Shown piece after piece: positions 1-8,561 of a stretch of DNA of 64,000 nucleotides (positions within the stretch are counted from its first letter, which is position 1; the number at the start of each line of letters is the position of its first letter). The stretch lies in assembly GCA_002371265.1 (NCBI GenBank), contig DFGT01000023.1, positions 44,510-108,509 on the forward strand, written 5' to 3'. A program made the translations under genes and the position numbers. A model generated the notes under the pieces. It was given only the letters and a program-made list of their open reading frames with translations, did not search any database and was not told the DNA's origin. The stretch comes from Bacteroidales bacterium UBA3743 (GTDB lineage Bacteria; Bacteroidota; Bacteroidia; Bacteroidales; Paludibacteraceae).

Positions 1-362
1 ACTCAGTCGCAAGATTTGTGTTTGACGGTTGCACAATCAAAGGATTGGCAACTGATAGCACTGAAATTTTTGCTCACAATTACGTAAAGGTTGGCTATAA
101 TGCGGAGCATAATTTCCACATTTATAAATCTACAGACAATAATGATGACGAATTCAAGTATTTCTTTATCTGTCCTGACAATCCAAAGGATACATACCAT
201 ATAGAATTCCGTTATGGTAGTGATGAAAAAGAATTGCCAGATTTCTTCACTGGAAAATATGCCTACTGGATGGCTGCCGGCGTGTTGGAAAACAACGACA
301 AACAGTGTGAAGAGTCTATTCGTCTATTTATAAAAGAAAATCTTGAACCAAGAGCTGAATAG
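1..362 (+). CDS. 3' part of an unrecognised protein (start lies before the window)
   Basis: The reading frame is open from the left edge of the window to the TAG at 360-362, so this is the C-terminal ~119 residues of a longer or slightly longer protein. The GTG at 18 could serve as a start, but the frame continues upstream of it, so I treat the gene as cut by the window edge. I do not recognise the family. The visible part is acidic, rich in Asp, Asn and aromatic residues, with no membrane segment and no catalytic motif. Its stop lies 4 nt before the ATG of the ApbE gene, so the two are probably co-transcribed. Confidence 0.6.
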   Translation, partial: SVARFVFDGCTIKGLATDSTEIFAHNYVKVGYNAEHNFHIYKSTDNNDDEFKYFFICPDNPKDTYHIEFRYGSDEKELPDFFTGKYAYWMAAGVLENNDKQCEESIRLFIKENLEPRAE

Positions 363-366
363 CCGA

Positions 367-1401
367 ATGAGAAACATCAACATATTAGGGGTTGTTCTTG
401 TATCTATTTTGAACTCTATCATCGTTCATGCCCAAAGTTATCAGGCTTCAAACTATGACGGGGAGGTGTTTAACACTACTTATCATATAACATTCGAAGA
501 GACACTTGAAAGCAAAGAGCGAAAAGAGAATTGGCACGACAGCATCAGAAAACTGTTCAAAGACTTTGATTACTCATTGTCTATGTTCAATCCCAAGTCT
601 GTAATATCTGCGATGAACAACAACAATCCAGATGCAAGAGCAAACCAATATGTGAAGACTGTCATAGAAAAATCTTTGGAAGTTTCCCGACACACGTCCG
701 GAGCTTTTGATATCACCGTCGCCCCATTGGTAAATCTTTGGGGCTTCGGCTTTAAAAACAGAGAGAAAATCACTGCCGAAGCTGTAGATAGCATCTTGCA
801 ATTTGTAGGATATCAAAAGATTCGGCTCGACAGAAAAGGACGTCTTCACAAACAAGATCCACGCATTCAACTCGACGCTTCAAGTATAGCCAAAGGATAT
901 ATGTGTGATATCATAGGAAATTGGTTGAAAAACAAGGGAGTGAAAAACTATATGGTGGAAATCGGAGGTGAAATTACACTTCATGGCAACAGCCCCAAAG
1001 GATTCCCCTGGCGAATTGGAATAAACGTTCCTGAAGAAGATGTCTTTCAACGAGTCAATGGTATAGAGAATATTTTAGAAATAAGCGAAGGAGGAATCGC
1101 AACTAGCGGCAACTACCGTAATTTCTACTATCAGGATGGAAAACGTTATGCTCACACAATAGACCCCAAAACTGGTTATCCTGTACAAAAAAACATACTT
1201 TCCAGCACAGTAATTGCGTCTGATTGCATTACAGCAGACTCATATGCGACAGCGTTTATGGTGATGGGGGTAGAAAAAGCTCTTGATGTGCTTGCCTCGG
1301 ATAATTCAATCATGGCTTATTTTATCATTGCCGACGAAAATTCTACCCAAAAGTATAAGGTTGTGTACAGCGAGGGACTAAAAAAATTGTTAAAAAAATG
1401 A
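367..1401 (+). CDS. apbE: FAD:protein FMN transferase (ApbE family), exported
   Basis: ApbE proteins transfer FMN from FAD to a Thr of target flavoproteins such as Nqr/Rnf subunits outside the cytoplasm. The protein has a Sec signal peptide (about residues 1-23, ending VHAQS). The C-terminal half carries the family's FAD/Mg-site pattern HTIDPKTGYP, the ASD(C) segment and the following A-D-S-Y-A-T-A stretch. The mid-region LDASSIAKGY motif is also typical. Length (~344 aa) fits the family. I chose the ATG at 367 over the TTG at 343 because it gives a clean signal peptide and sits just after the upstream stop. The nearby target flavoprotein is not in this window. Confidence 0.9.
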   Translation: MRNINILGVVLVSILNSIIVHAQSYQASNYDGEVFNTTYHITFEETLESKERKENWHDSIRKLFKDFDYSLSMFNPKSVISAMNNNNPDARANQYVKTVIEKSLEVSRHTSGAFDITVAPLVNLWGFGFKNREKITAEAVDSILQFVGYQKIRLDRKGRLHKQDPRIQLDASSIAKGYMCDIIGNWLKNKGVKNYMVEIGGEITLHGNSPKGFPWRIGINVPEEDVFQRVNGIENILEISEGGIATSGNYRNFYYQDGKRYAHTIDPKTGYPVQKNILSSTVIASDCITADSYATAFMVMGVEKALDVLASDNSIMAYFIIADENSTQKYKVVYSEGLKKLLKK

Positions 1402-1657
1402 CTATAAATAAAATGTGGATTATCGAAAGCCTATGTTTGATAGATATTGGACTCCCCCTCCTCTCTAATGCGAGCACATAAATAATAACTGATCATTCTT
1501 ACTCGCAAATGTGGTGAAATTCATTAACATTCATCAAACTTGAACAAGTTTCCCAATTTTTTAGTTAAATATCTTGTTGATATTTCAAAACACGTTCCAT
1601 ATATATGTTCTTCATCATAATACGATATTTTTTTGAACAATCTGTTTTGATAATTGG

Positions 1658-1665
1658 TACATTTG
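1658..1665 (+). promoter_or_regulatory. Bacteroidota -7 promoter box for the small ORF at 1698
   Basis: TACATTTG matches TAnnTTTG. A TTTG at 1632-1635 lies 22 nt upstream and is a plausible -33 element. The box is 32 nt before the ATG. Confidence 0.5.
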
Positions 1666-1697
1666 AGTAGTTAAATGTCTAACCAAAATTTGATAAT

Positions 1698-1883
1698 ATG
1701 GAAAAATTTATGACAGCTCAAGAGATTTGGGACACATTTGTCCGGCTCAGTCATTCACAAGAGTCGTATGCTCAGCTTTGCGACAGTATTATTAACAGTG
1801 GTGAGAAAGATGCTGTGCTTGAAGAACTTGCGGCAAACAACATCAAGGATCAGAATGCACTGATTAGATTTTTTGAAGCATAA
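1698..1883 (+). CDS. Small conserved-looking acidic protein, function unknown
   Basis: A 61-residue soluble, acidic, helix-prone protein with no signal peptide, membrane segment or recognised domain. It is likely to be real because it has its own promoter box 32 nt upstream, starts with ATG, and ends just before a strong intrinsic terminator, which makes a neat monocistronic unit. The sequence (Trp near residue 10, Ala/Leu-rich second half) suggests a small helical bundle. I cannot assign a function. Confidence 0.65.
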   Translation: MEKFMTAQEIWDTFVRLSHSQESYAQLCDSIINSGEKDAVLEELAANNIKDQNALIRFFEA

Positions 1884-1909
1884 TTAATCACTAAGATGAT
1901 CAAAATACA

Positions 1910-1949
1910 ACAGAGACACTGCGATTCGCAATGTCTCTGTTTTTTTTTA
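1910..1949 (+). terminator. Intrinsic terminator after the small ORF
   Basis: Stem ACAGAGACA / TGTCTCTGT with an inner GCGA/TCGC stem, followed by nine T residues. Confidence 0.85.
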
Positions 1950-1957
1950 TTATCTGT

Positions 1958-3544
1958 TTATTTCACAAATAATTTCTCTATTCTACCCTCAAAATCAAAG
2001 AGATAGACACCAGGAGATAAGTTTGATATGTTGATTTTATCGTTTTTCTCGGCCATGCCTGATTGCAACAACATTCCAGATCCGTCGTATATTTTATAAT
2101 ATCCTGTGGATAAAACACTTACAGATGACTTTGCTGGATTTGGATAAAAAGAATATGCGTCGACGGAATTGACCAAAGGTACATCATTTGCTTCCATTGG
2201 AACCAAATTTAACGTATATTCAAAAGTATAGTCTTTATTAGCTATATATTCATACACCACTTTTATTGTATCGTCACCAATGCTTTCATCAATGTTCAAA
2301 TATCCATCTTTATCTACAGCATTGCCAGATTTAATGGTCATCCTTGTATGATCGAACTCTCCCGGTAATGAAGACAGGTTGAATATGAATGTTTTATCTA
2401 TATTTACCGTATAAAAGTTATCAGAACAATCAACATACCAACTCATTGTTGGATTCAAATTTAGATTATTAGACAAATCCAAAGATGATAAATTATTGGA
2501 TGAACAATATAATCGTTTTAGTAAAGTATTGTTTGACAAATCCAAAGATGATAAATTATTGGATGAACAAGCTAATCGTTTTAGTAAAGTATTGTTTGAC
2601 AAATCCAAAGATGTAAGTTGATTTTCAGAACAATCCAAAACTTCCAACTTTGTATTTTTTGTCACATCCAACGTGGTTAGTTGGTTGCTTTTACACTCGA
2701 ACTCTATTAATGCTGTGTTATTCGATACATCCAAAGATGTCAATGGATTCCAATAACATAATAAATATTCTAACGCTGTGTTTTTTGAGACATCCAAAGA
2801 AGTTAAATTGTTGGTCCAACATGATATTGTTTTCAAAGCAGTGCTGTTTGGAAGCAATAAAGATGTCAGTTGATTTTGCCAACATAATAAACTTTCTAAC
2901 TCTATATTTTTTGACACATCCAAGGATGACAGCATGTTACGTCCACAGTTAAGACTTTTTAGTTTGACGTTGTTGGTCAAATTCAGATTTAACAACCAAT
3001 TACGAGGACAATCAAGCTCCGTCAAAGCCAAATTTTTAGAGACATTCAATGTAATCAGCATGTTGCTTCCACACCAAAGTTCTTCCAATTCCGTATTTTT
3101 TGATACGTCTAAATATTCAATTTCATTTAGATCACAGTGTAGAACTCTTAATGCCTTGTTTTCAGTCACATTCAAAGAAGTCAGACTATTGCGGTCACAC
3201 CTAAGTTCGGTCAATTCTGTGTTTTTTGATATGTCGATAGAAGTAAGAGCATGGTAACTACACCCTAATTTTTTTAAAGCCGTAAAATACTCGATTCCCG
3301 TCAGGTCTGTCATCATATTATCTTTATTGCCAGTATATCTCAAACTGACATCTATAGTATCCACCTTTTCAATTTCTGTTGTTGAAAGAGTGTCATTCTT
3401 GTCTAAATCGTAATTTGTCGAAACATGATCCCTAAAAAGCTTATCCGGAAAATTAACATCATTGATAACTACTTGAGCCAATAAAAATTGCATAACACTT
3501 ACACTAAACATTAGTGAAAACAATCTTCTTAACCTTTGATTCAT
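1958..3544 (-). CDS. Secreted leucine-rich-repeat protein with T9SS type A sorting domain
   Basis: I place the start at the ATG at 3544, which gives a signal peptide (MNQRLRRLF... ending LLAQ); the frame runs 43 codons further upstream without a convincing signal. The body is a solenoid of about a dozen 21-residue repeats of the form LTSLDVSKNTxLxxLxCxxN, a Cys-containing bacterial LRR. The C-terminus has the FYPNPA...VYLFDFEGRIEKLFVK pattern of a T9SS type A sorting domain, so the protein should cross the outer membrane by the T9SS and be surface-attached or released. LRR proteins of this kind usually bind proteins or glycans; the ligand is unknown. Two adjacent repeats (around 2470-2590) are nearly identical in DNA at a 63-bp period, which indicates recent repeat duplication. 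Confidence 0.85.
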   Translation of the reverse strand: MNQRLRRLFSLMFSVSVMQFLLAQVVINDVNFPDKLFRDHVSTNYDLDKNDTLSTTEIEKVDTIDVSLRYTGNKDNMMTDLTGIEYFTALKKLGCSYHALTSIDISKNTELTELRCDRNSLTSLNVTENKALRVLHCDLNEIEYLDVSKNTELEELWCGSNMLITLNVSKNLALTELDCPRNWLLNLNLTNNVKLKSLNCGRNMLSSLDVSKNIELESLLCWQNQLTSLLLPNSTALKTISCWTNNLTSLDVSKNTALEYLLCYWNPLTSLDVSNNTALIEFECKSNQLTTLDVTKNTKLEVLDCSENQLTSLDLSNNTLLKRLACSSNNLSSLDLSNNTLLKRLYCSSNNLSSLDLSNNLNLNPTMSWYVDCSDNFYTVNIDKTFIFNLSSLPGEFDHTRMTIKSGNAVDKDGYLNIDESIGDDTIKVVYEYIANKDYTFEYTLNLVPMEANDVPLVNSVDAYSFYPNPAKSSVSVLSTGYYKIYDGSGMLLQSGMAEKNDKINISNLSPGVYLFDFEGRIEKLFVK

Positions 3545-3699
3545 ATATAATAAATTTAACGTGAGTAATCTAATATGATTAGGTGAATATTCATGCGACA
3601 TGAATAACAAAATTAAGGCTATTTTTACATATTGGATTTTTTCTTTTGTTACATTTTTATTACAAATAGTCACATTCCGTCAGATTACCAGAACATGAT

Positions 3700-3740
3700 A
3701 AAAAAAGAGTGTAGCTGAAATACAACAGTCAGCTACACTC
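3700..3740 (-). terminator. Intrinsic terminator of the GH73/LysM gene
   Basis: Perfect 11-bp stem GAGTGTAGCTG / CAGCTACACTC; on the minus strand it is followed by a run of Ts (the A tract at 3700-3706). Confidence 0.85.
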
Positions 3741-3749
3741 TTGATAAAT

Positions 3750-4733
3750 TTAATGCAACAACACTCTCGTTCCGACTTTTGGTTCCCCGGATATTTTCTT
3801 GTTATGCTTCTTCAACTGCTCCAGTTGGACTCCATAATACTGAGAAATCGAATGCATCGTCTCTCCAGGTTCAACTATATGGTAGTCAAGAGCTCTGTAG
3901 CTTCTTCTCTTTCGTTTCAAGAAGACATATTCACCAACTTTCAAAGTGTAGTTAGACGGGAAATCATTCAACGTCTTTAGTTTATCCACCGTCATATCAT
4001 ACTTCTTCGACAACGAATAGAATGTGTCTCCCGACTTTATCTGAACGCATCTTACACCATTGATTTCCACACGGTTGTCTCCCTTACGGATATCCACATT
4101 GTCTGCTTTTCTATCCTTTTCAGGATTCACCTCTTCCCTACTGTTTCGGCGTCCTTTATCATCGTTTGGCACCACATTGTCCTTGTTTCCTCCGTCATTC
4201 CTCTTGCTGTCGCCCTGATAATTGGCATCGTCGTATACATACAGTTTATTCTGCTCAATCACCTCTATCAGCAACGACGGATACTTGGGATTCGTAGCGT
4301 AACCACATTTTTTCAAACCATTCGCCCACCCTTTATAGTCGGTGATTTTCAACTTGAAAAGAGGGGCATAATGTGCTCGCTGCAAAAAGATAGAATGATC
4401 CACAAAACTCTGAGCCGCATTCTCATACACTCTGAAACAGTCTCTTCGCTTGTCATCCTTCTTGTGGTATGTCTTTCCTTTATAATCGCTTGTACACTTG
4501 ATTCCAAAATGATTGTTGGCTTTGACAGCAAGGTCGCTCCTACCGCTTCCACTCTCCAAAATACCCTGTGCCAACGTGATGCTTGCAGGGATTTTATATT
4601 GTTTCATCTGTTCTATCGCAGTCTGCTTATACTTGGCAATATAAGCGTCTGTTTCTGCCGATTTATAGCTCACTGCGGATGCGATAGCTACTATAAATAG
4701 AGAGAATGTCGATAATATAAATTTGATTTTCAT
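3750..4733 (-). CDS. Exported GH73-type N-acetylglucosaminidase with two LysM domains
   Basis: A peptidoglycan hydrolase predicted to cut GlcNAc-MurNAc linkages in the periplasm. It begins with a signal peptide (about residues 1-20), followed by a GH73 (Flg_J/glucosaminidase) domain at about residues 30-170. This domain contains the ITLAQGILESGSGRS segment, whose Glu is the expected catalytic acid, and the NNHFGIKC motif. A charged, low-complexity linker (~180-225) leads to two LysM modules (~228-275 and ~282-327) that should bind glycan strands. The 327-aa architecture is typical of Bacteroidales. The gene is flanked by terminators on both sides and looks monocistronic. Confidence 0.9.
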   Translation of the reverse strand: MKIKFILSTFSLFIVAIASAVSYKSAETDAYIAKYKQTAIEQMKQYKIPASITLAQGILESGSGRSDLAVKANNHFGIKCTSDYKGKTYHKKDDKRRDCFRVYENAAQSFVDHSIFLQRAHYAPLFKLKITDYKGWANGLKKCGYATNPKYPSLLIEVIEQNKLYVYDDANYQGDSKRNDGGNKDNVVPNDDKGRRNSREEVNPEKDRKADNVDIRKGDNRVEINGVRCVQIKSGDTFYSLSKKYDMTVDKLKTLNDFPSNYTLKVGEYVFLKRKRRSYRALDYHIVEPGETMHSISQYYGVQLEQLKKHNKKISGEPKVGTRVLLH

Positions 4734-4746
4734 GGCATTGTGTAAT

Positions 4747-4782
4747 TAAAAAGGCTGCCAAAGAGAAAACCTTGACAGCCTT
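4747..4782 (-). terminator. Intrinsic terminator downstream of the rluB-like gene
   Basis: Stem AAGGCTG(C)CA / TG(A)CAGCCTT; on the minus strand the hairpin is followed by a T-rich tract (A tract at 4747-4752). Confidence 0.75.
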
Positions 4783-4841
4783 ATAATGTAAGTTAATTGC
4801 TAAGTCATAATTCTTAACTTTTAACTCTTAAATTTTAATTT

Positions 4842-6188
4842 TTACTCGAATGCACCCATTCTTAGCATGCTAACCTCACGCTCTGTAAGGAATCTCCACT
4901 CGCCTCTCTTCAATCCCTTCTTTGTCAAACCTGCGAAGAATACACGGTCAAGACGCATCACACGGTAGCCAAGTTTGTCGAAAATACGACGAACGATACG
5001 GTTTCTACCTGAGTGGATCTCGATACCGATCTTCTTGTGGTCAGCTTCATCTACATAGCTTACCTCATCTGGCTTGATTGGGCCATCCTCCAAATCGATA
5101 CCAGCAGAGATTGTTGCCATATCCTCCTCTGTAAGCTCCTTATTTAGAGTCACCTGATAAATCTTCTTCTTATTATACATTGGGTGAGTCAACTTAGAAG
5201 CCAAATCACCGTCGTTAGTCAATAGAAGAACTCCTGTTGTTGGCTTATCAAGACGACCTACAGGATAGATACGCTCCTTACATGCTCTCTCAACAAGCTT
5301 CATAACTGTAAGTTTTGCGTTTGGATCATCAGTAGATGTAACACAACCCTTTGGCTTGTTCAATAGGATGTAAACCAACTTATCTGGAGCCACAAGCTGA
5401 TCGCCGATCAACACCTTGTCTCCACGCTTGATCTTTGTTCCCAACTCTGTGATTGGAGTGCCGTTTACAGATACAGCACCAGCCTGAATCAATTCGTCTG
5501 CCTCACGACGTGAGCATACTCCTGCATTAGCAAGATACTTGTTCAAACGGATATCTTCATTTGGATCCACCATAACAGATTTATACTCAATCTGACGATG
5601 TCCAATATTTCCTTGCTTACGTTTGTTCTGTGGACGTCCACCACCACGGTTATTGTTGTTGAAGCCACCGCCACGGTTGTTGTTGAAGCCTCCGCCACGG
5701 TTGTTGTTGAAGCCACCGCCACGGTTGTTGTTGTAGCCACCGCCACGGTTATTGTTGTAGCCTCCGCCATTGTTGTTATAGCCACCACCACGATTGTTGT
5801 TGTAGCCGCCGCCACGGTTGTTGTTGTAGCTGCCGCCACGGTTGTTGTTGTAACCACCTTCGCCATTATTATCGCGATTGTAGCCACCATTGTAACCGTT
5901 ATCACCGTAACCACCACGATTGTTATTGTAGTAGCCACCGCGGTTATTGTTATAACCGCCATCGTTGTTGTAACCACGGTTGTTATAACCTCCGTCATTG
6001 TTGTAGCCACGGTTGTAGCCACCGTTCTGCTCGCCTACTGGAACACGTGTATCACCAACTCTTCTTCTTGGTGCACGCTTCAAATGGTTGTCTGCTGTGA
6101 AATTAGGGTTAAAACTTCTTCTTTCACGCTGTTCTGCACCGGAATTTCTCTCGAAATCTTGTTGCATTTCGTCATCAAATGGTTTCAT
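4842..6188 (-). CDS. rluB: RsuA/RluB-family pseudouridine synthase with a long Gly/Asn/Tyr-rich N-terminal tail
   Basis: Predicted to isomerise a uridine in rRNA (RluB/RsuA/RluE clade). The catalytic part occupies about residues 200-445. It has an S4 RNA-binding domain (RLNKYLANAGVCSRREADELI) followed by the synthase core with the catalytic Asp in GRLDKPTTGVLLLTNDG. The first ~195 residues are unusual: a basic start is followed by some 20 tandem copies of GGYNNNR-like units that are almost certainly disordered and RNA-binding-like (RGG/YNNNR). The corresponding DNA (about 5640-6020) is a 24-27 bp tandem repeat. Low-complexity tails occur in Bacteroidota RluB homologues, so this is not a sequence error. 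The exact target uridine cannot be read from the sequence. Confidence 0.9.
   Translation of the reverse strand: MKPFDDEMQQDFERNSGAEQRERRSFNPNFTADNHLKRAPRRRVGDTRVPVGEQNGGYNRGYNNDGGYNNRGYNNDGGYNNNRGGYYNNNRGGYGDNGYNGGYNRDNNGEGGYNNNRGGSYNNNRGGGYNNNRGGGYNNNGGGYNNNRGGGYNNNRGGGFNNNRGGGFNNNRGGGFNNNNRGGGRPQNKRKQGNIGHRQIEYKSVMVDPNEDIRLNKYLANAGVCSRREADELIQAGAVSVNGTPITELGTKIKRGDKVLIGDQLVAPDKLVYILLNKPKGCVTSTDDPNAKLTVMKLVERACKERIYPVGRLDKPTTGVLLLTNDGDLASKLTHPMYNKKKIYQVTLNKELTEEDMATISAGIDLEDGPIKPDEVSYVDEADHKKIGIEIHSGRNRIVRRIFDKLGYRVMRLDRVFFAGLTKKGLKRGEWRFLTEREVSMLRMGAFE
5640..6022 (-). repeat. In-frame tandem repeat encoding the GGYNNNR tail of RluB
   Basis: Degenerate 24-27 bp units on the minus strand reading GGTGGC(TAC/TTC)AACAACAACCGT. 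They keep the frame, so copy-number change would lengthen or shorten the disordered tail without breaking the enzyme. Confidence 0.85.
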
Positions 6189-6239
6189 TTGTCAAACAAT
6201 TTTAATTAATACTGTCCTTTATTTAATTTATGGGGTTTA

Positions 6240-6275
6240 CTAAGGAGTAGCAACCGCTACCCCTATAGTAAATTT
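6240..6275. terminator. Hairpin between the DUF349 gene and rluB
   Basis: TACTAAGGAGTAGC / GCTACCCCTATAGTA forms a long imperfect stem-loop. The minus-strand side lacks a T run, so it may be a processing or weak termination site between the two minus-strand genes. Confidence 0.45.
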
Positions 6276-6287
6276 TTTCTTTTAATG

Positions 6288-8123
6288 TTAATTTAACTCT
6301 TCTGTTGTCTCGTCAATCAATCTGATCTTCTCCAACAATAGATTTCTCTCGTCTTTCAACTTAGAGATCTTCTTCTTCATTCCATCAAGCAACGGAGAAG
6401 CGCCCTTTGATTTTGAGAAGAATCCGATATTGTTTTCTGCAGTGGCAATCTCAGAATTGAAGTTCTCAACCAATTTCTGCAATCTCTTGCGCTCGTTGTT
6501 GACCTTCGCCATACCCTGGCTTGCCAATGTCTCGATATTTGTCTTGAAGAAATCCAATCTGTTGATGCTACGGTCTTTGTTCAACTTGTCGAACACCTCA
6601 TCAATTGTAGATTTGTATTTCTTGTAAATATTATCCTTCTCCTTGAATGGCACATGACCGATTGAGTTCCACTCTGCCAAAAGTTTCTTGAAATCAGCGA
6701 ACGCATTGTCGTTGCCTTCAATCTGAAGACTTTTGATTCTTTCGATCAAATCCTTCTTCTTTTCCAAATTAACTGATTCCTCCGACTTTCTGCTTGCGAA
6801 ATCAGCTTCCTTCTGCTCGAAGAAATAGTCACACGCTGCCAAAAATCTCTTCCAAACAGCATCTGAATTCTTGCGTGGAACAGGACCTATTGTCTTCCAC
6901 TCCTTCTGGATTTCGACAAACTTGTTAGTTGTCTCCTTCCAATCCTTGCTGTCTTTCAACGATTCTGCGATCTCACACAAAGAAATCTTCTTCTTCAAGT
7001 TCTCCGACTGAGTCTCCTTCATCTTCTTGAAAAACTCGTTTTTAGCCACAAAGAATTTGTCGCAAGCGGCTCTGAATCTCTCGTAGATCTTGTCGTTGTC
7101 TTTCTTTGGCGCGAAACCTATCTTTCTCCACTCCTCCTGCTTAGCGACAATGAAATCCGTCATTTTCTGCCAACAGTCGAAGCTCTCTTCGTTTTCTACC
7201 TTTGCATTCTCAACCTCTTCACAAAGCTTTGTCTTCTCCACCAAATTCTGCTCCTCTTTAGCATGAATCTGCTCGAAATACTCTCTGTGACGCTTGTTGA
7301 CAGCTGCAGTCGCCTCTTTGAATCGCTCCCATAGCTCCTCACGTTTCTCACGTGCGACAGGACCGATCTCTTTCCATCTTTCATGGTAGTACTGCAACTT
7401 TCTGAATGAATCGACTACGTCTTTATTCTCAGCCAAACCTTCAGCAAGTTCACAAATTGAGATTTTTTCCTCCAAATTCTTGCGGAAATCCAAATCTCTC
7501 AACTCGTTAGCAGCACTCAAAGAGTCGTAGAATGTCTCAATCCAAAGTTTATAATTGCCATTCACCTCGTCGGCTTTTGCCTGAGGCACAGCTCCTATAT
7601 TCTTCCACTCGTTCTGAATCTCACGACAAGCGTTGAAATCCTGACGTGCGTCCTTTGAATTCTGTGCTAGTTCTTTTAGTCTGTCGATCAGAGCCAACTT
7701 AGCCTTAAGGTTCTTCTCCATTTCGGCTTCCTTCTGGGCCTGCTCCTCCTTTTTTCTGCGCTGGTATACAACGTATACAGACTTGAACTCATCTGCAGGA
7801 AGCTCCACAGGCTCGGCGTTTTCTCCTCCTTCTGCCTGCTCACTTCTAATCTTATCTATATTTTGATTGTAGCTCTTATAATAGCAACTCTTAATATCTT
7901 CTATATCCCTTTTGATAGCGCTAACACTACCCTTGCATTCTGTTATCAAAGTGCGGGCTTTTTCTACCAACTCCGCCTCACTAAATGAAGAATAATCAAC
8001 GATTTCATGAACCTCCGCATCTGTCATAACAGTCTCATTTTCAGCAAATAGATTATCAGATGCTGCAGTTTCTTGCGCATTTTCAGGCTGTGTAAGAGTC
8101 TCTTTTTCTTCAAGTGTACTCAT
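6288..8123 (-). CDS. DUF349-repeat protein (five repeats)
   Basis: A 611-residue cytoplasmic, highly charged, helical protein. After an acidic N-terminus (~1-60) and a coiled-coil stretch it contains five DUF349 repeats, each centred on the pattern EWKxIGxVPxKxxxxxWxRF (near residues 172, 250, 325, 400 and 475). The C-terminus (~520-611) is again coiled coil. DUF349 proteins are widespread in Bacteroidota and of uncertain biochemical role. The W-x-x-I-G-x-V-P repeat spacing here is textbook. A -7 box lies about 34 nt upstream, facing the divergently transcribed PBP1A gene. Confidence 0.85.
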   Translation of the reverse strand: MSTLEEKETLTQPENAQETAASDNLFAENETVMTDAEVHEIVDYSSFSEAELVEKARTLITECKGSVSAIKRDIEDIKSCYYKSYNQNIDKIRSEQAEGGENAEPVELPADEFKSVYVVYQRRKKEEQAQKEAEMEKNLKAKLALIDRLKELAQNSKDARQDFNACREIQNEWKNIGAVPQAKADEVNGNYKLWIETFYDSLSAANELRDLDFRKNLEEKISICELAEGLAENKDVVDSFRKLQYYHERWKEIGPVAREKREELWERFKEATAAVNKRHREYFEQIHAKEEQNLVEKTKLCEEVENAKVENEESFDCWQKMTDFIVAKQEEWRKIGFAPKKDNDKIYERFRAACDKFFVAKNEFFKKMKETQSENLKKKISLCEIAESLKDSKDWKETTNKFVEIQKEWKTIGPVPRKNSDAVWKRFLAACDYFFEQKEADFASRKSEESVNLEKKKDLIERIKSLQIEGNDNAFADFKKLLAEWNSIGHVPFKEKDNIYKKYKSTIDEVFDKLNKDRSINRLDFFKTNIETLASQGMAKVNNERKRLQKLVENFNSEIATAENNIGFFSKSKGASPLLDGMKKKISKLKDERNLLLEKIRLIDETTEELN

Positions 8124-8156
8124 TAAAATTCCTTTTACTATTTTTCAAAAACTATG

Positions 8157-8164
8157 CAAATATA
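8157..8164 (-). promoter_or_regulatory. -7 box for the DUF349 gene
   Basis: Minus-strand TATATTTG, 34 nt before the ATG at 8123. Confidence 0.5.
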
Positions 8165-8520
8165 ATTAATTTATCAAACTATCAACACCAAAGTCAGAAA
8201 AATTTATGGAATTTATATTATCAATTCAAGTTTAACCTATCTATCATTATTATTTCCATTTGATACCATCAAAAAACAGAGACTCTTTGCCCATATATCA
8301 TGTTTAAGTTTTATCATGAAAAGGAACAACAAACATATCAAAAAAAAAGAGAAAAATTCATTTATTCGGTAAGACGGTGCATTATAAATAATGTAAGGAT
8401 AATCCTCATTTTTTATTTTTTTAATAGTTGCAACGGCGTTCTTTCTAGTGAAATCTTCATTTAGTATGACAGATTACACGCAAAATATATAATCGTCCTA
8501 CTATTTAACCAAATTTTTCA

Positions 8521-8528
8521 TATATTTG
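8521..8528 (+). promoter_or_regulatory. -7 box for the PBP1A gene
   Basis: TATATTTG ending 33 nt before the ATG at 8562. Confidence 0.5.
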
Positions 8529-8561
8529 TACTTGATATTTGATACAACTTAAAACAGACAA

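Larger units (their letters stand above)
8124..8561. other. Divergent intergenic region between DUF349 gene and PBP1A
   Basis: 438 nt of AT-rich DNA with no ORF of note. It holds the two divergent promoter boxes listed separately. I see no further repeat or RNA structure in it. Confidence 0.6.

Noticed and set aside
5543..6209. Long Val/Thr/Ala-rich ORFs of 159 and 203 aa overlapping rluB
   Set aside because: They are alternate-frame readings of the Gly/Asn codon repeat in rluB.
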